In this document: positions 8,056 through 17,028 of the stretch, in pieces
How positions within the stretch are numbered: position 1 is the first letter of the stretch
Layout of the letters: every line of letters begins with the position of its first letter
Source: Candidatus Nitrotoga sp. CP45
Lineage (GTDB): Bacteria > Pseudomonadota > Gammaproteobacteria > Burkholderiales > Gallionellaceae
Length of the DNA: 64,000 nucleotides
Assembly: GCA_003402375.1 (NCBI GenBank)
Contig: QFXJ01000022.1
Coordinates: 1-64,000, forward strand
Reading direction: 5' to 3'
Made by a program: the position numbers and the translations under genes
Notes under the pieces: generated by a model
Databases searched by the model: none
Seen by the model: only the letters and a program-made list of their open reading frames with translations
What the model was told of the DNA's origin: nothing

Positions 8056-8948
8056 GAGTCACTCTTAGATTTGAGCACCCGTAACGCTGATGGGAGGCCA
8101 CTCTTGTCCTGACCGACATAAATTGTGACATGCGGATAAGGAATCTCTATGCCTCGAGCATCAAACGCCTCCTTTAATCGACGCAAAAATTCGCGACGTA
8201 CCCCCCACTGTTCAAGCGGAATTACTTTAAAACGGCAACGTAATACTACCGCTGAATCCGCCCAATCCTGAACACCAGCAATATCAATATCCTCGACCAT
8301 CTTGGCTGCATACTCCGCCGAGGCTCGCATTTCCAAACCTACTTTCCGCATGACATCGAAGGCTTCATCAATGCTTTCTCGGTAAGCAATATTCACATCA
8401 ATTACCGCATATGCGTAGCCTCGCGATTTGTTGGTAACAGTAGTAATCAGTCCATTGGGAATAAAATGGACGCTACCCTCAAAGTCGCGCAGAAGAATAT
8501 AGCGAAGCGTAACTTTTTCCACTACACCAGTCTTACTGCTTACTTCAACAACATCACCTTCATGGATCTGATTTTCCAGCAGGATGAAAAAACCGTTAAA
8601 GTAATCTTTGATCAAACTTTGCGCGCCAAAACCAACAGCAATACCGGCCACGCCAGCGGCACCGAGTATAGGAGCGATAGACACGCCCAATTCGCTTAAG
8701 ATCATCATACTGGCCATCAGGGTAATCAATGAGCTGATCACATAACGAGATACATGTGCCAAAGTATCAATACGACGAATATTTTCAGCCGTAGTGGCAC
8801 GCCCCCCCATATGGACACGAAATGTATGGATCAATTTACGGCTTATTCTAAATAATAGCCAAGCAAACAGAAGAATTACGGCCACGTGGATCAGTCCGGC
8901 TGCGATAGTCGGGGCATCGCGCAAGTAGGCAAGGTCAAAAAAATTCAT
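8052..8948 (-). CDS. MscS-type small-conductance mechanosensitive channel
   Basis: Inner-membrane channel that releases solutes on hypo-osmotic shock. The 298 residues start at ATG 8948, preceded by AAGAG 5 bases upstream. An upstream extension to 9041 would overlap the preceding gene and has no motif. Two N-terminal membrane segments are followed by the pore-lining TM3 (GAAGVAGIAVGFGAQSLIKDYFNGF, split by the family's typical Gly/Ala pattern). After it come the beta domain (GDVVEVSSKTGVVEKVTLRY) and a C-terminal cytoplasmic domain. The stop codon is contributed by the flanking CTAG of the mobile element, so the last residues may differ from the ancestral protein. It lies 20 bases after the DapB-like gene. 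Confidence 0.92.
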   Translation of the reverse strand: MNFFDLAYLRDAPTIAAGLIHVAVILLFAWLLFRISRKLIHTFRVHMGGRATTAENIRRIDTLAHVSRYVISSLITLMASMMILSELGVSIAPILGAAGVAGIAVGFGAQSLIKDYFNGFFILLENQIHEGDVVEVSSKTGVVEKVTLRYILLRDFEGSVHFIPNGLITTVTNKSRGYAYAVIDVNIAYRESIDEAFDVMRKVGLEMRASAEYAAKMVEDIDIAGVQDWADSAVVLRCRFKVIPLEQWGVRREFLRRLKEAFDARGIEIPYPHVTIYVGQDKSGLPSALRVLKSKSDS

Positions 8949-8968
8949 GCTCTTAATTTTTACTAAAA

Positions 8969-9724
8969 TCACTCGCCCACTAACTCTTCGCGAATCAAGC
9001 GAAGTAGTAGATCGTCGAAAGTGTAAAAGCCGATATCGCAAGTTATCAATTGGGATAATGCAAAGACGGCACCCGTGCCAAATGCCTCACGTCTAATTGA
9101 TGAATGAACAAGGCGAACAGTCTGGTGAGGAAAACCAAAAATTACTTCATGATGGCCGACAATCCCGCCTAGCCTTAGCGAAGTGATATGTTCATCGTCA
9201 ATACATAATTTTTCCGCGATCTTGCGCGCCGTACCTGAAATTTCGGGTTTCTCTTTGAAATGCTGCTCAAGAATTTCTACGTCAGCGAAAGGCGCAATCT
9301 TACGCAAGAGGTTGGCCGCTACAATAAGAAAATTAATGCCAAGGGTGATGTTAGGGGAACACATTACGCGAATATCTCGTCCCAAACTATGCACATAATT
9401 CAATTCACTTTCCGAATAAGCCGATATCGCAGTGACCAGCATAATGCGCCGGTTCCGAATGACCTCACCATAAAGATGCACAGTTTCACTGGACGAGAAA
9501 TCGACCAATGCATCCACAGGATGCTGATCAAGCAATGACTCGAACGAGATTTCTTCAATCCCCATGATAGGAACTGCGGCGTTCAGTTGCAATTGAGTAT
9601 CAGCGCCAATAGAACGACGAATAATCCAACACAGTTCGAAACGTGGGTCTTCAGTTATTACAGTGGTCACTGCTTTGCCTGCCTTGCCATAGCCGATGAG
9701 GCCGACACGAATTTTTTGGTTCAA
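8969..9724 (-). CDS. Divergent DapB-like (dihydrodipicolinate reductase family) oxidoreductase
   Basis: A 251-residue NAD(P)-dependent reductase starting at TTG 9724 behind AAAAGGGG. The Rossmann motif VGLIGYGKAGKAV lies at residues 6-18. The C-terminal domain carries EQHFKEKPEISGTARKIAE (about 160), the equivalent of the DapB catalytic HHxxKxDxPSGTA, but with Phe in place of the second His and one residue deleted. SLRLGGIVGHHEVIFG follows, as in true DapB. It could be a paralogue with altered substrate rather than the lysine-pathway enzyme. Its pairing with an MscS gene is unusual for dapB. Confidence 0.8.
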   Translation of the reverse strand: MNQKIRVGLIGYGKAGKAVTTVITEDPRFELCWIIRRSIGADTQLQLNAAVPIMGIEEISFESLLDQHPVDALVDFSSSETVHLYGEVIRNRRIMLVTAISAYSESELNYVHSLGRDIRVMCSPNITLGINFLIVAANLLRKIAPFADVEILEQHFKEKPEISGTARKIAEKLCIDDEHITSLRLGGIVGHHEVIFGFPHQTVRLVHSSIRREAFGTGAVFALSQLITCDIGFYTFDDLLLRLIREELVGE

Positions 9725-10137
9725 AACAAACCCCTTTTAAGATACCTGTTAATCCTTTACTTGATAACGAGACACACATAGATTTCGATTGGACATAAGA
9801 TGACAATGCCCGGTTCAATTCCCGGCATCAAAAGTTATCGTTAGATCAGCAGCACAGGTTGACTTAAGTGCTTCAAGCAACAATCTTTGGTTAGCTTATA
9901 TCGATTTTTTTCCAATATTCTGTGTCACATTGGAAAGATGGCACTCCGCTTCAACCGACTAAAAATAAAAAATAGAGAGAGACTTAAATACTGAATATAC
10001 GTGATCATCTATGGCCAGATCCCATGAGAATACATCAACCCCGTTCAGATTTTTTGAGTTGCCCGCATAGCTAGCTTACTGTCGCATACAGAGCAACAAC
10101 TATGGGACTGAGAAGATAAGACCAACCAGAGTATTAG
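9725..10137. other. 413-base gap without a recognisable gene
   Basis: This contains the upstream region of the DapB-like gene and the downstream region of panD. The stretch 9806-9830 resembles the T-arm end of a tRNA (ggttcaattcccggca) but no tRNA body precedes it. No ORF, terminator or repeat was convincing. Confidence 0.5.
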
Positions 10138-10518
10138 CTACGCTGCTTGCACTGAAATTTCATCGCGCTGGGCGATAATACGGTTGTGACCATCCACATA
10201 CACCAGTTGAGGATGAAATTTCTGCAACTCTAGTTCGGTATACATTGCGTAAGTGGCGATGATTAAAATGTCGCCTGGATTTGCCTTATGCGCCGCTGCG
10301 CCATTCACCGAGATAACGCCGGAACCGCGTTGTGCGCGGATGGCATAAGTAGTGAAACGTTCACCATTGGTGACGTTATAAATATCGATCTGTTGGTATT
10401 CACGGATATCAGCGGCATCCAATAAATCCTCATCGATCGCACACGAGCCTTCATAATGCAATTCCGAATGCGTCACATGCACTCGATGCAATTTGGCTTT
10501 GAGCATAGTTCTTTGCAT
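10138..10518 (-). CDS. panD: Aspartate 1-decarboxylase proenzyme
   Basis: Pyruvoyl-dependent enzyme that converts L-aspartate to beta-alanine for pantothenate synthesis. The 126 residues match the family length. The self-cleavage site is GSC at residues 24-26 (cut between G24 and S25), preceded by [14 protein letters not shown]. The active-site lysine region AKLHR (residue 9) and tyrosine (Y58 region, [12 protein letters not shown]) are in place. It is encoded on the same strand as panC and panB but about 215 bases downstream of panC, with its own probable promoter at 10552-10580. Confidence 0.97.
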   Translation of the reverse strand: MQRTMLKAKLHRVHVTHSELHYEGSCAIDEDLLDAADIREYQQIDIYNVTNGERFTTYAIRAQRGSGVISVNGAAAHKANPGDILIIATYAMYTELELQKFHPQLVYVDGHNRIIAQRDEISVQAA

Positions 10519-10551
10519 TGCGTTACCCCCTACGGGAGAACAAGGGCAGGC

Positions 10552-10580
10552 ATTATATAAGGGCGCCTCTATAAATCCAA
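10552..10580 (-). promoter_or_regulatory. Probable panD promoter, -35 inside a decayed mobile element
   Basis: On the minus strand TATAAT (10557-10552) is preceded at a 17-base spacing by TTGGAT (10580-10575). The -35 lies inside the end of the decayed inverted-repeat element that begins at 10561. The same TTGGAT is present in the intact end of copy 1 at 4752-4930. The start codon of panD is 33 bases downstream of the -10 box. Seen directly: box spacing and sequence. Activity is inferred. Confidence 0.55.
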
Positions 10581-10692
10581 ATTTCGTCCTAATACTGTAT
10601 ACCCAAGAAGTTTTTTAATATGTACTAAATCATGTGTTGTACTAAAATTTCTTGCATGTCTTCGTTTGTGTGTCTGATTAAATCTCTGTCCG
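10561..10692. mobile_element. Decayed copy of the 4752-type inverted-repeat element
   Basis: Begins GGGCGCCTCTATAAATCC, matching the reverse of copy 1's right end. It continues aaatttcgtcctaatac like the hairpin-less copy at 55918-56059 (gatttcgtcacaatac), then loses similarity. The far end is not sharply defined; about 10690 is a guess based on size. It separates panC from panD. Confidence 0.5.
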
Positions 10693-10734
10693 ACATTCTC
10701 ACTTTAAGGTTTTGAATTGATAATGACATCCAAA

Positions 10735-11571
10735 TCACCTATCTCTTAAGACCTCCAGATTATCTATAAGTCGAGTCTGCCCCAGCCAAGCTGCGGCCAA
10801 TATGACCAGATTACACTCGCACGATGTTGGCTCGGCCAAATTGGACTGAGCGCGTATCGACACATAGTCGACCCGCCAACCACGCGCGGTAAGCACTTCG
10901 ATAGCTTGCCGTTCCAATTTAATGAAATCCGTTGCACCATCCATAATGGCCAGGCGAATTCGAATAAGATTTTGATATAGAAAAATCGCTTCAGTTCGCT
11001 CCGCAACTTTCAAATACTGGTTGCGCGAACTCAGCGCCAGGCCATCCGATGCACGCACAGTTTCGCCGCCGATAATCTCTACTGGCAGATTCAATTGTGC
11101 CGTCATTTGCCGCATTAAATACAGCTGTTGATAATCCTTTTTGCCGAATACCGCGATGTGCGGCTGCACAATATTGAGCAGCTTCAGCACCACCGTCGCC
11201 GCACCGCGAAAATGACCGGGACGAAAAGCACCGCATAATTCATTGGCGATGGGTGGTAGCTCCACTGTCACTTGCTGCGGCTGCGGATATAAATCACGCT
11301 CGCTCGGCCCAAATACCATATCCACCCCGCTCTGTTCCAGCATTTTGCAATCCTGCTCGAGCGTTCGCGGGTATTTGGAATAATCCTCGTTCACGCCAAA
11401 CTGCAGCGGATTGACAAATATACTTACCACCACAAACTGGCCATGCTGGCGCGCAATCCGCACCAGATCAAGGTGCCCCTGGTGCAGATTGCCCATGGTC
11501 GGCACAAAGGCAATGCCAGTTAAACCTTGCAAGCGTGCGCGCAGTTCGGCAATGGTGTGAATCACTAGCAT
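10735..11571 (-). CDS. panC: Pantothenate synthetase
   Basis: ATP-dependent ligation of pantoate and beta-alanine. The 278 residues carry the nucleotidyl-transferase HxGH motif (PTMGNLHQGHLDLV, about residue 25-38), a pantoate-binding segment (FVNPLQFGVNEDYSKYPRT) and the KMSKS-like GKKDYQQL (about 147-154), followed by SSRNQYL. ATG 11571 is chosen over the TTG immediately before it. panB ends 20 bases upstream, so the two form one operon. Confidence 0.96.
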   Translation of the reverse strand: MLVIHTIAELRARLQGLTGIAFVPTMGNLHQGHLDLVRIARQHGQFVVVSIFVNPLQFGVNEDYSKYPRTLEQDCKMLEQSGVDMVFGPSERDLYPQPQQVTVELPPIANELCGAFRPGHFRGAATVVLKLLNIVQPHIAVFGKKDYQQLYLMRQMTAQLNLPVEIIGGETVRASDGLALSSRNQYLKVAERTEAIFLYQNLIRIRLAIMDGATDFIKLERQAIEVLTARGWRVDYVSIRAQSNLAEPTSCECNLVILAAAWLGQTRLIDNLEVLRDR

Positions 11572-11591
11572 CAATGCACCTTAAAAAATTA

Positions 11592-12386
11592 TCAGAAGCT
11601 GTGTTCCGCACCGGGAAAGGCGCCGGATTTCACCTCAATCACAAAACGCTTCACCGCGTCGGCAATGCCTTGCGCACCCTGCATATAATTCTTCACAAAG
11701 CGTGCTTTTTTGCCTGGATAAATATCCAGCATGTCGTGCAGCACCAGCACTTGGCCAGAACAAGCCGCACCAGCGCCTATTCCTATAGTAGGAATAGAAA
11801 CATTGGCGGTAATTTCTGCGGCCAGCAGCGCTGGCATGGCCTCCAACACCACCAGTCCAGCCCCAGCCTGCTCGACTATTACTGCATCTTGCAACAGACG
11901 CTGCGCGTCGGCGTCATTCTTACCTTGTACACGGTAACCGCCGATCTGGTGCACGGACTGCGGCGTAAGCCCGATATGGGCACATACTGGAATGCCACGC
12001 CCAGTGAGAAAAGAAATAGTCTCGGCCATCGCCGCTCCGCCTTCGAGTTTGATCATCTGTGCGCCCGCTGCCATTAGGCGCGCGGCATTTTCAAATGTTT
12101 TTTCCGAGCTAACCTGAAAAGTGCCAAACGGCATATCCGTGATTATGAATGCCTGTTTCGACCCTCGCGCTACGCAAACTGTGTGGTAAACCATCTCGTC
12201 CAAGGTCACCGGCAGAGTAGTCTCGTGTCCCTGCAATACCATGCCGAGCGAATCGCCCACCAGCAGTGCGTTGACACCACCTGCTTCGAGCAACGCCGCA
12301 AAGCTGGCGTCATAACAAGTCAACACAGCGATTTTGTCGCCTTTGTCACGTAATGCCTGCAATGACGTCAATGTCGTTCGCATCAT
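11592..12386 (-). CDS. panB: 3-methyl-2-oxobutanoate hydroxymethyltransferase
   Basis: First step of pantothenate synthesis, transferring a hydroxymethyl group from methylene-tetrahydrofolate to ketoisovalerate to make ketopantoate. The 264 residues contain the metal-site motif [14 protein letters not shown] (about 41-54), ITDMPFG (about 80-86), KLEGGAAMA (about 112) and [13 protein letters not shown] (about 131), ending in the usual [20 protein letters not shown]. The start ATG overlaps the stop of the upstream kinase gene (ATGATG), indicating translational coupling. Confidence 0.97.
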   Translation of the reverse strand: MMRTTLTSLQALRDKGDKIAVLTCYDASFAALLEAGGVNALLVGDSLGMVLQGHETTLPVTLDEMVYHTVCVARGSKQAFIITDMPFGTFQVSSEKTFENAARLMAAGAQMIKLEGGAAMAETISFLTGRGIPVCAHIGLTPQSVHQIGGYRVQGKNDADAQRLLQDAVIVEQAGAGLVVLEAMPALLAAEITANVSIPTIGIGAGAACSGQVLVLHDMLDIYPGKKARFVKNYMQGAQGIADAVKRFVIEVKSGAFPGAEHSF

Positions 12387-13024
12387 GCTCCTCTACTAAA
12401 GAATTCACGCTGCCCGCGCATCCCTTCGATACGCTGTATTAAAAAGGCGAAATCCTCGTCACTATCCACAAAATTCAAATTCTCACTGTTCACGATAAAT
12501 ACTGGCGCCGTGTCGTAATGATAAAAGAAATCGCTATAAGCCTGCGCCAGACGCGCCAGGTAGGAATCAGCAATCTGCCGCTCGTAAGGTTTGGCACGTT
12601 TGTGCACGCGCTCGACCAAAGCTTCCGGCGAAGCTTGCAGGTAGATCACCAAGTCCGGTGCAGGCACTTGCGGTGCCAAGTTGTGGTAGATGTTCTGGTA
12701 AAGCGCAAATTCATCATCGCTAAGATTCAAGCGGGCAAATAGCACATCCTTGTCAAATAAATAATCCGCCACGGTACTAGTGCGGAATAAATCCATCTGC
12801 GCTAAATCACGCACCTCATCAATACGCTGAAACAAAAAGAACAATTGGGTTGATAACGCATGACGCGCGGGATTTTCATAAAATCGCGCCAAAAAAGGAT
12901 TTTCTTCGGGCTTCTCCAGCAGCGCAGTTGCTTCATAATGTTCGGCAAGACGGCGCGCCAGGCTGGTCTTGCCCACCCCGATCGGTCCCTCGACCACTAC
13001 GTAACGGTACTTATCAAACAACAT
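12383..13024 (-). CDS. Deoxynucleoside kinase (deoxyadenosine/deoxyguanosine kinase family)
   Basis: Phosphorylates deoxynucleosides for salvage. The 213 residues begin with a P-loop ([18 protein letters not shown], residues 8-25), followed by the substrate-site EKPEENPFL (about 38) and the [13 protein letters not shown] segment typical of the dNK/thymidine kinase 2 fold. A lid with [14 protein letters not shown] completes the family pattern. It overlaps folK by 11 bases and panB by 4 bases. This kinase between folK and panB is a common betaproteobacterial arrangement. Confidence 0.9.
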   Translation of the reverse strand: MLFDKYRYVVVEGPIGVGKTSLARRLAEHYEATALLEKPEENPFLARFYENPARHALSTQLFFLFQRIDEVRDLAQMDLFRTSTVADYLFDKDVLFARLNLSDDEFALYQNIYHNLAPQVPAPDLVIYLQASPEALVERVHKRAKPYERQIADSYLARLAQAYSDFFYHYDTAPVFIVNSENLNFVDSDEDFAFLIQRIEGMRGQREFFSRGA

Positions 13025-13511
13025 CTACAATCCGCTCCAATTGCTGTTGCTGACAGCCTAGTAATGCTTCTGCCACCGCACCCACACCGGGAATAACACA
13101 ATCCGGCGCAATTTCCAGCAAGGGGCGCAACACGAATGCACGCAGGTGCATCTGCGGATGAGGAATGGTCAAGCTGTGCTCATGGTGACGCAAATCATCA
13201 TACAACAGCACATCCAAATCCAGCGTTCGCGGTGCATTATGAAATTCCCGCGTGCGACCACACTCGCGTTCCAATCCAAGAAGCGCATCCAGCAGGGCGC
13301 GTGGACCCAATGTCGTTTCCAATTGCGCTACCGCATTAATGAAATCCGGCTGTTCCAGATAACCTATTGGCGCACTGCGGTAAAACGAAGAGCTCGCCAA
13401 TACCCGGATATGTGGCAAACTGGCTAATGCCCGCAAAGCGTGTAATAACTGTTCGCACGGATCGTCCAGATTACTGCCCAAGCCAATGAAAGCCGTATGC
13501 TTGGAATTCAT
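13014..13511 (-). CDS. folK: 2-amino-4-hydroxy-6-hydroxymethyldihydropteridine pyrophosphokinase
   Basis: Transfers pyrophosphate from ATP to the pterin in folate synthesis. The 165 residues show the start FIGLGSNLDDP, the pterin/ATP loop YRSAPIGYLEQPDFINAV (about 44-61) and the metal-binding FHNAPRTLDLDVLLYDD (about 93-109) with its two aspartates. It ends with the family's IPHPQMHLRAFVLRPLLEI. Co-transcribed with the kinase and pan genes. Confidence 0.96.
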   Translation of the reverse strand: MNSKHTAFIGLGSNLDDPCEQLLHALRALASLPHIRVLASSSFYRSAPIGYLEQPDFINAVAQLETTLGPRALLDALLGLERECGRTREFHNAPRTLDLDVLLYDDLRHHEHSLTIPHPQMHLRAFVLRPLLEIAPDCVIPGVGAVAEALLGCQQQQLERIVDVV

Positions 13512-13650
13512 TCTTAAAATATGCCTTATGCGATTTCAGCAGGATGGGTGCAGCGACGCGATACCTATCGCATTTTAACGAGAGTAAGCAGGCACAATGA
13601 CGATGTCTTGCTTACTCTCCATCCACGAATGAAGGTTTTCTTGATACTCA

Positions 13651-14991
13651 TCATTCAGTAGACGTTTCCGCTTGTACTGTCACGCCCGATTTCTTGCGAC
13701 GACGACGTTTCTTGACTCCTTCGTCAGGCAATAGCATTTCAGCGCGGCGTTCGTCCTTGGCATCCTGAAATTCGTCCCACCACAAACCCAGTTGCGAATC
13801 CACCTCGCCACTTTCACAGCGCAGTAGCAAAAAATCATAAGCAGCGCGAAAGTGCGGTTGAGACAACAAGCGAAATGGCCGCTGCCCACCACGCTGCCCG
13901 AAACGAGGTTGTAATAACCACAAATCCTTCATGACTGCATCATAACGACGTGGAATGGCGATCTGCGCCTGCTGCCTGTCAAGTACCTCGTCCATCGCTG
14001 CATGTAGCGCTGCGATTGGACGTTCGCCTGCTTCCTGATGCACTTTCCAGGCAGACAGTACATCGTGCCACAGTAGCGCGGCAAACAGGAAAGCGGGCGA
14101 TGCAGATTTCCCATCACGAATACGCTGATCGGTATTCTGCAAAGCCAGCATGACGAATTTTTCGCCCAAAGGCTGTTTCAATATCACATCCAGCATCGGC
14201 AACAGTCCATGGTGTAAATCCATAGACCTTAGTTTCTTGACGCACTCCAACGCATGGCCCGATAGCAGCAGTTTAAGCATCTCATCCAGCAAGCGTGCTT
14301 GCGGCACGTTACCCAACAAATCTTTCATTTTTGCAATAGGCGCGGCGGTAGCAGCCTCCAGCTTCATGCCCAGCTTGGCCGACAAGCGCACCGCGCGTAA
14401 CATGCGCACGGGATCTTCGCGGTAACGCACAGCTGGATCACCGATCATGCGCAAGGTATTGGCGCAGATGTCGGCATAGCCATTGTGAAAATCGTAAATT
14501 TCCTGACTGGAGGGATCATAAAATAGCGCATTGGCGGTAAAATCGCGTCGCGCTGCGTCCTGCTCCTGATCGCCAAATTCATTGTCACGCAGTAACCGAC
14601 CATGTTCATCAGTTTCTGCCTCTTCACTCTCTATCTTGCGACGAAAAGTGGATGTTTCCACCGTTTCCTCGCCGAACAACACATGCACCAAACGGAATCG
14701 CCGCCCGATGATGCGCGAACGACGAAACACGCGACGCACTTCTTCCGGCGTGGCGTCGGTTGCAATATCAAAATCTTTAGGGTGACGGTTGAGTAATAAA
14801 TCGCGCACCGCACCGCCCACGACAAAAGCCGAGTAACCCGCCGCCTGCAAACCATCTGTCACCCTGCGCGCAGCGGGACTAATTCCATCGCGGCTAACGC
14901 CATGTACCTCGAAAGGGATGATGTGACAATTTCCTTCTATCCGAGTACGGACAGATTTTCCGAAAATGCGCTTGAGCAGTTTTTTTATCAT
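13651..14991 (-). CDS. pcnB: Poly(A) polymerase I
   Basis: Adds 3' poly(A) tails that promote RNA decay. The 446 residues include the nucleotidyltransferase motif FVVGGAVRDLLL (about 56-67) and the catalytic KDFDIATDA (about 72-80), with RRDFTANAL (about 148) and DPVRMLRAVRLSAKLGM (about 192), all characteristic of class II CCA-adding/poly(A) polymerases. The basic C-terminal tail KKRRRRKKSG is the RNA-binding end that marks PcnB rather than a tRNA nucleotidyltransferase. It is the first gene of the operon leading into folK. Confidence 0.95.
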   Translation of the reverse strand: MIKKLLKRIFGKSVRTRIEGNCHIIPFEVHGVSRDGISPAARRVTDGLQAAGYSAFVVGGAVRDLLLNRHPKDFDIATDATPEEVRRVFRRSRIIGRRFRLVHVLFGEETVETSTFRRKIESEEAETDEHGRLLRDNEFGDQEQDAARRDFTANALFYDPSSQEIYDFHNGYADICANTLRMIGDPAVRYREDPVRMLRAVRLSAKLGMKLEAATAAPIAKMKDLLGNVPQARLLDEMLKLLLSGHALECVKKLRSMDLHHGLLPMLDVILKQPLGEKFVMLALQNTDQRIRDGKSASPAFLFAALLWHDVLSAWKVHQEAGERPIAALHAAMDEVLDRQQAQIAIPRRYDAVMKDLWLLQPRFGQRGGQRPFRLLSQPHFRAAYDFLLLRCESGEVDSQLGLWWDEFQDAKDERRAEMLLPDEGVKKRRRRKKSGVTVQAETSTE

Positions 14992-15048
14992 TGCTTTCTA
15001 CTGTGACAGAAATGCCGCAACAAACCGCGACAAAATTAGGAGCGCGGA

Positions 15049-15819
15049 TTATACACCCGCTACAAACCAGCGCTCTCCCTCCACGGACAGCTCGCGTAAC
15101 GGGTATTGATACAGCGCTTCCAAGTGCGCGCACGTCAGCAACTTTTGCGCTGGACCATGCAGCACATGACCATCAGCAAACTGCAACAGCACATGATCGC
15201 AGCAGCGTTGCGCCCATAGAGTGTCATGCAGCACCATCATAAGCGCGCAGCCTTGCTCCTTCAACCGGCTGAACACTTGCATCGTCTGTGCCTGATGGCG
15301 CAAGTCAAGATGCTGTAACGGTTCATCCAGCAAATAACACTGTGCCTGCTGCGCCAGCGCTTGGGCAATTGCGGCACGCTGCCGTTCGCCGCCTGATAAT
15401 GTATTGTAGGGTCGTTGTGTCAGCCCCTCTAACTCCATCTGCGCCAAAGCCTGCTGTGCCAGCGTTTCATCTTGTACGTTATAACCGAACAACGAGGTGC
15501 GATGGGGAAAGCGGCCCAGCAATACATATTCCTGCACGCTACCCCAGAACTCACCGCCTTCATTCTGCAGCAACACCCCGAGATGCTGCGCAAGGTTACG
15601 TCGAGCATGGGCGGCCAGTGCCACACCATTCCAACTCACCATGCCAGCCTGTGGCGTATGCAAACCGGCCAGCGTGCGCAGCAAGGTGGTCTTTCCCACC
15701 CCGTTCTGTCCTAACACGCCCCAACACTCGCCGGGACGAATCATCATATCAAGTTCGCGGCATATCAACTTGCCGCCTATTGCTACCGTGAGTTTACGTG
15801 CCTCCAAAAACGCTTGCAT
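15049..15819 (-). CDS. ABC transporter ATP-binding protein (siderophore/cobalamin type)
   Basis: Energises import by the adjacent FecCD/BtuC-type permease. The 256 residues carry Walker A (GQNGVGKTTLL, about 39-49), the signature LSGGERQRAAIAQAL (about 140), Walker B CYLLDEPLQHLD (about 160) and the H-loop VLHDTLWA. The start ATG 15819 overlaps the permease stop codon (TGATG), which fixes it. The longer frame to 15906 would run inside the permease gene. Substrate may be ferric siderophore, haem or cobalamin. No binding protein or receptor gene is adjacent. Confidence 0.92.
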   Translation of the reverse strand: MQAFLEARKLTVAIGGKLICRELDMMIRPGECWGVLGQNGVGKTTLLRTLAGLHTPQAGMVSWNGVALAAHARRNLAQHLGVLLQNEGGEFWGSVQEYVLLGRFPHRTSLFGYNVQDETLAQQALAQMELEGLTQRPYNTLSGGERQRAAIAQALAQQAQCYLLDEPLQHLDLRHQAQTMQVFSRLKEQGCALMMVLHDTLWAQRCCDHVLLQFADGHVLHGPAQKLLTCAHLEALYQYPLRELSVEGERWFVAGV

Positions 15820-16784
15820 CAGCTCCGCCGACTCAATAACCACAGCAATACCGGCACGCCCAGCAGCGCAGTGAATATACCCACAGGCAATTGCAGCGGC
15901 GACCACAACATGCGTGCCAACGTATCGGCCAGCACCAAAAAGCTGCCACCCAATAATGTCGACGATGGAATGAGCCAGCGGTGTGCGCCGACACCGAGGA
16001 GGCGAATGGCATGCGGTATCATCAAACCGACGAAACCTATGCTACCGCCTAGTTGCAGCGCCGTCACAGTAAGCGCGGCAGCAGCAAAATACAGTCCCGC
16101 CTGCCACCGACCAACCGCCACCCCCAGTGCCGCCGCCTTGTCTAGCCCACCGGCCAGCACATCCAGCCCGCCGGACAACACCGTGGCGCACAACCCCACT
16201 GCCAGCAGCACGAACCAGGCAAATGGCAAACCTTGCGAATGCGATAAATCCCCCATCAGCCAGAACAACATACCCTTCACCTGCTCACCCTGCGCCAATG
16301 TCAGCAGCAGGCTGATCAGCGCGCCGCAACCAGCAGAAAGTACCACGCCGGTAAGCAGCAGGCGGTAGATGTTTCGTTCGCCGTGTCGAAAGCCCAAACC
16401 AAATACCGCGACTATAGCCAGAAATGCACCCGTAAACGAAGACAACTGCGTGGTAGCCAAACCCGCGCCAAGCAACATGGCGGCCAGCGCACCCACCGCA
16501 GCGCCACCAGAAATACCAAGAATATAAGGATCTGCCAGCGGATTGCGCAACAGCGCCTGCAACAGCACACCGGACAAAGCCAGCAGCCCGCCACAGACAA
16601 ATGCCGCCAATACACGTGGCAAGCGCAACTGCCACAACACCTCTGTTGCAGTGTCTTCGTTATTGCCCAACAAAGCGTACCACACCTCAATCGGTGCAAG
16701 TGGCAATGAGCCGTTCATCAGGCCAAAGCCTAGACTCAGCGGAACTGTACAAAGCAATAGGGGAAAAAGGACTCGTGGGGACAT
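15819..16784 (-). CDS. FecCD/BtuC-type ABC transporter permease
   Basis: Inner-membrane importer subunit of 321 residues with about ten hydrophobic helices. The family signatures LRLPRVLAAFVCGGLLALSG (about 48-67) and LLQALLRNPLADPYILGISG (71-90) are exact. GGSIGFVGLMIPHAIRLLGV (about 246) is the coupling loop that contacts the ATPase. It is translationally coupled to the ATPase gene. A terminator-like hairpin at 16808-16836 lies just 24 bases upstream of its start. Confidence 0.93.
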   Translation of the reverse strand: MSPRVLFPLLLCTVPLSLGFGLMNGSLPLAPIEVWYALLGNNEDTATEVLWQLRLPRVLAAFVCGGLLALSGVLLQALLRNPLADPYILGISGGAAVGALAAMLLGAGLATTQLSSFTGAFLAIVAVFGLGFRHGERNIYRLLLTGVVLSAGCGALISLLLTLAQGEQVKGMLFWLMGDLSHSQGLPFAWFVLLAVGLCATVLSGGLDVLAGGLDKAAALGVAVGRWQAGLYFAAAALTVTALQLGGSIGFVGLMIPHAIRLLGVGAHRWLIPSSTLLGGSFLVLADTLARMLWSPLQLPVGIFTALLGVPVLLWLLSRRS

Positions 16785-16807
16785 TATTTATTTGACATCA
16801 GCAATCA

Positions 16808-16836
16808 ATAAAAAACGCACGGTTTGACGTGCGCTA
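16808..16836 (-). terminator. Rho-independent terminator or attenuator upstream of the permease gene
   Basis: On the minus strand the stem GCGCACG-TCAAAC-CGTGCG is followed by six T residues. It ends 24 bases before the permease start codon and lies about 195 bases after the stop of the HAD phosphatase gene. It could end the hda-phosphatase transcript late, or act as a leader attenuator of the importer operon. No cobalamin riboswitch motif was recognised in the 244-base gap. Confidence 0.65.
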
Positions 16837-17028
16837 TTTTAGGAAAAATTCATCAGTTAACCGTTCAGTCATGTGCTCATAAATTAGTTGCATTCATCGT
16901 CTTTCAGCACCTTTTCATTCGCGTCCTTGTTGCACATTTCCATTGCATTCCCATCAATTCAAATAATGCGTTTCCAGAACAGAACGAAAAGTACTGGTTA
17001 TAGCCTGCTTGCCGTATTGCACCAGCCC

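Noticed and set aside
9806-9830. tRNA-like T-arm (ggttcaattcccggca)
   Set aside because: No acceptor, D-arm or anticodon arm precedes it and the T-stem pairs poorly; at most an old fragment.
16785-17028. Cobalamin riboswitch upstream of the BtuC-like gene
   Set aside because: The conserved B12-box elements were not found on either strand; only the terminator-like hairpin was clear.
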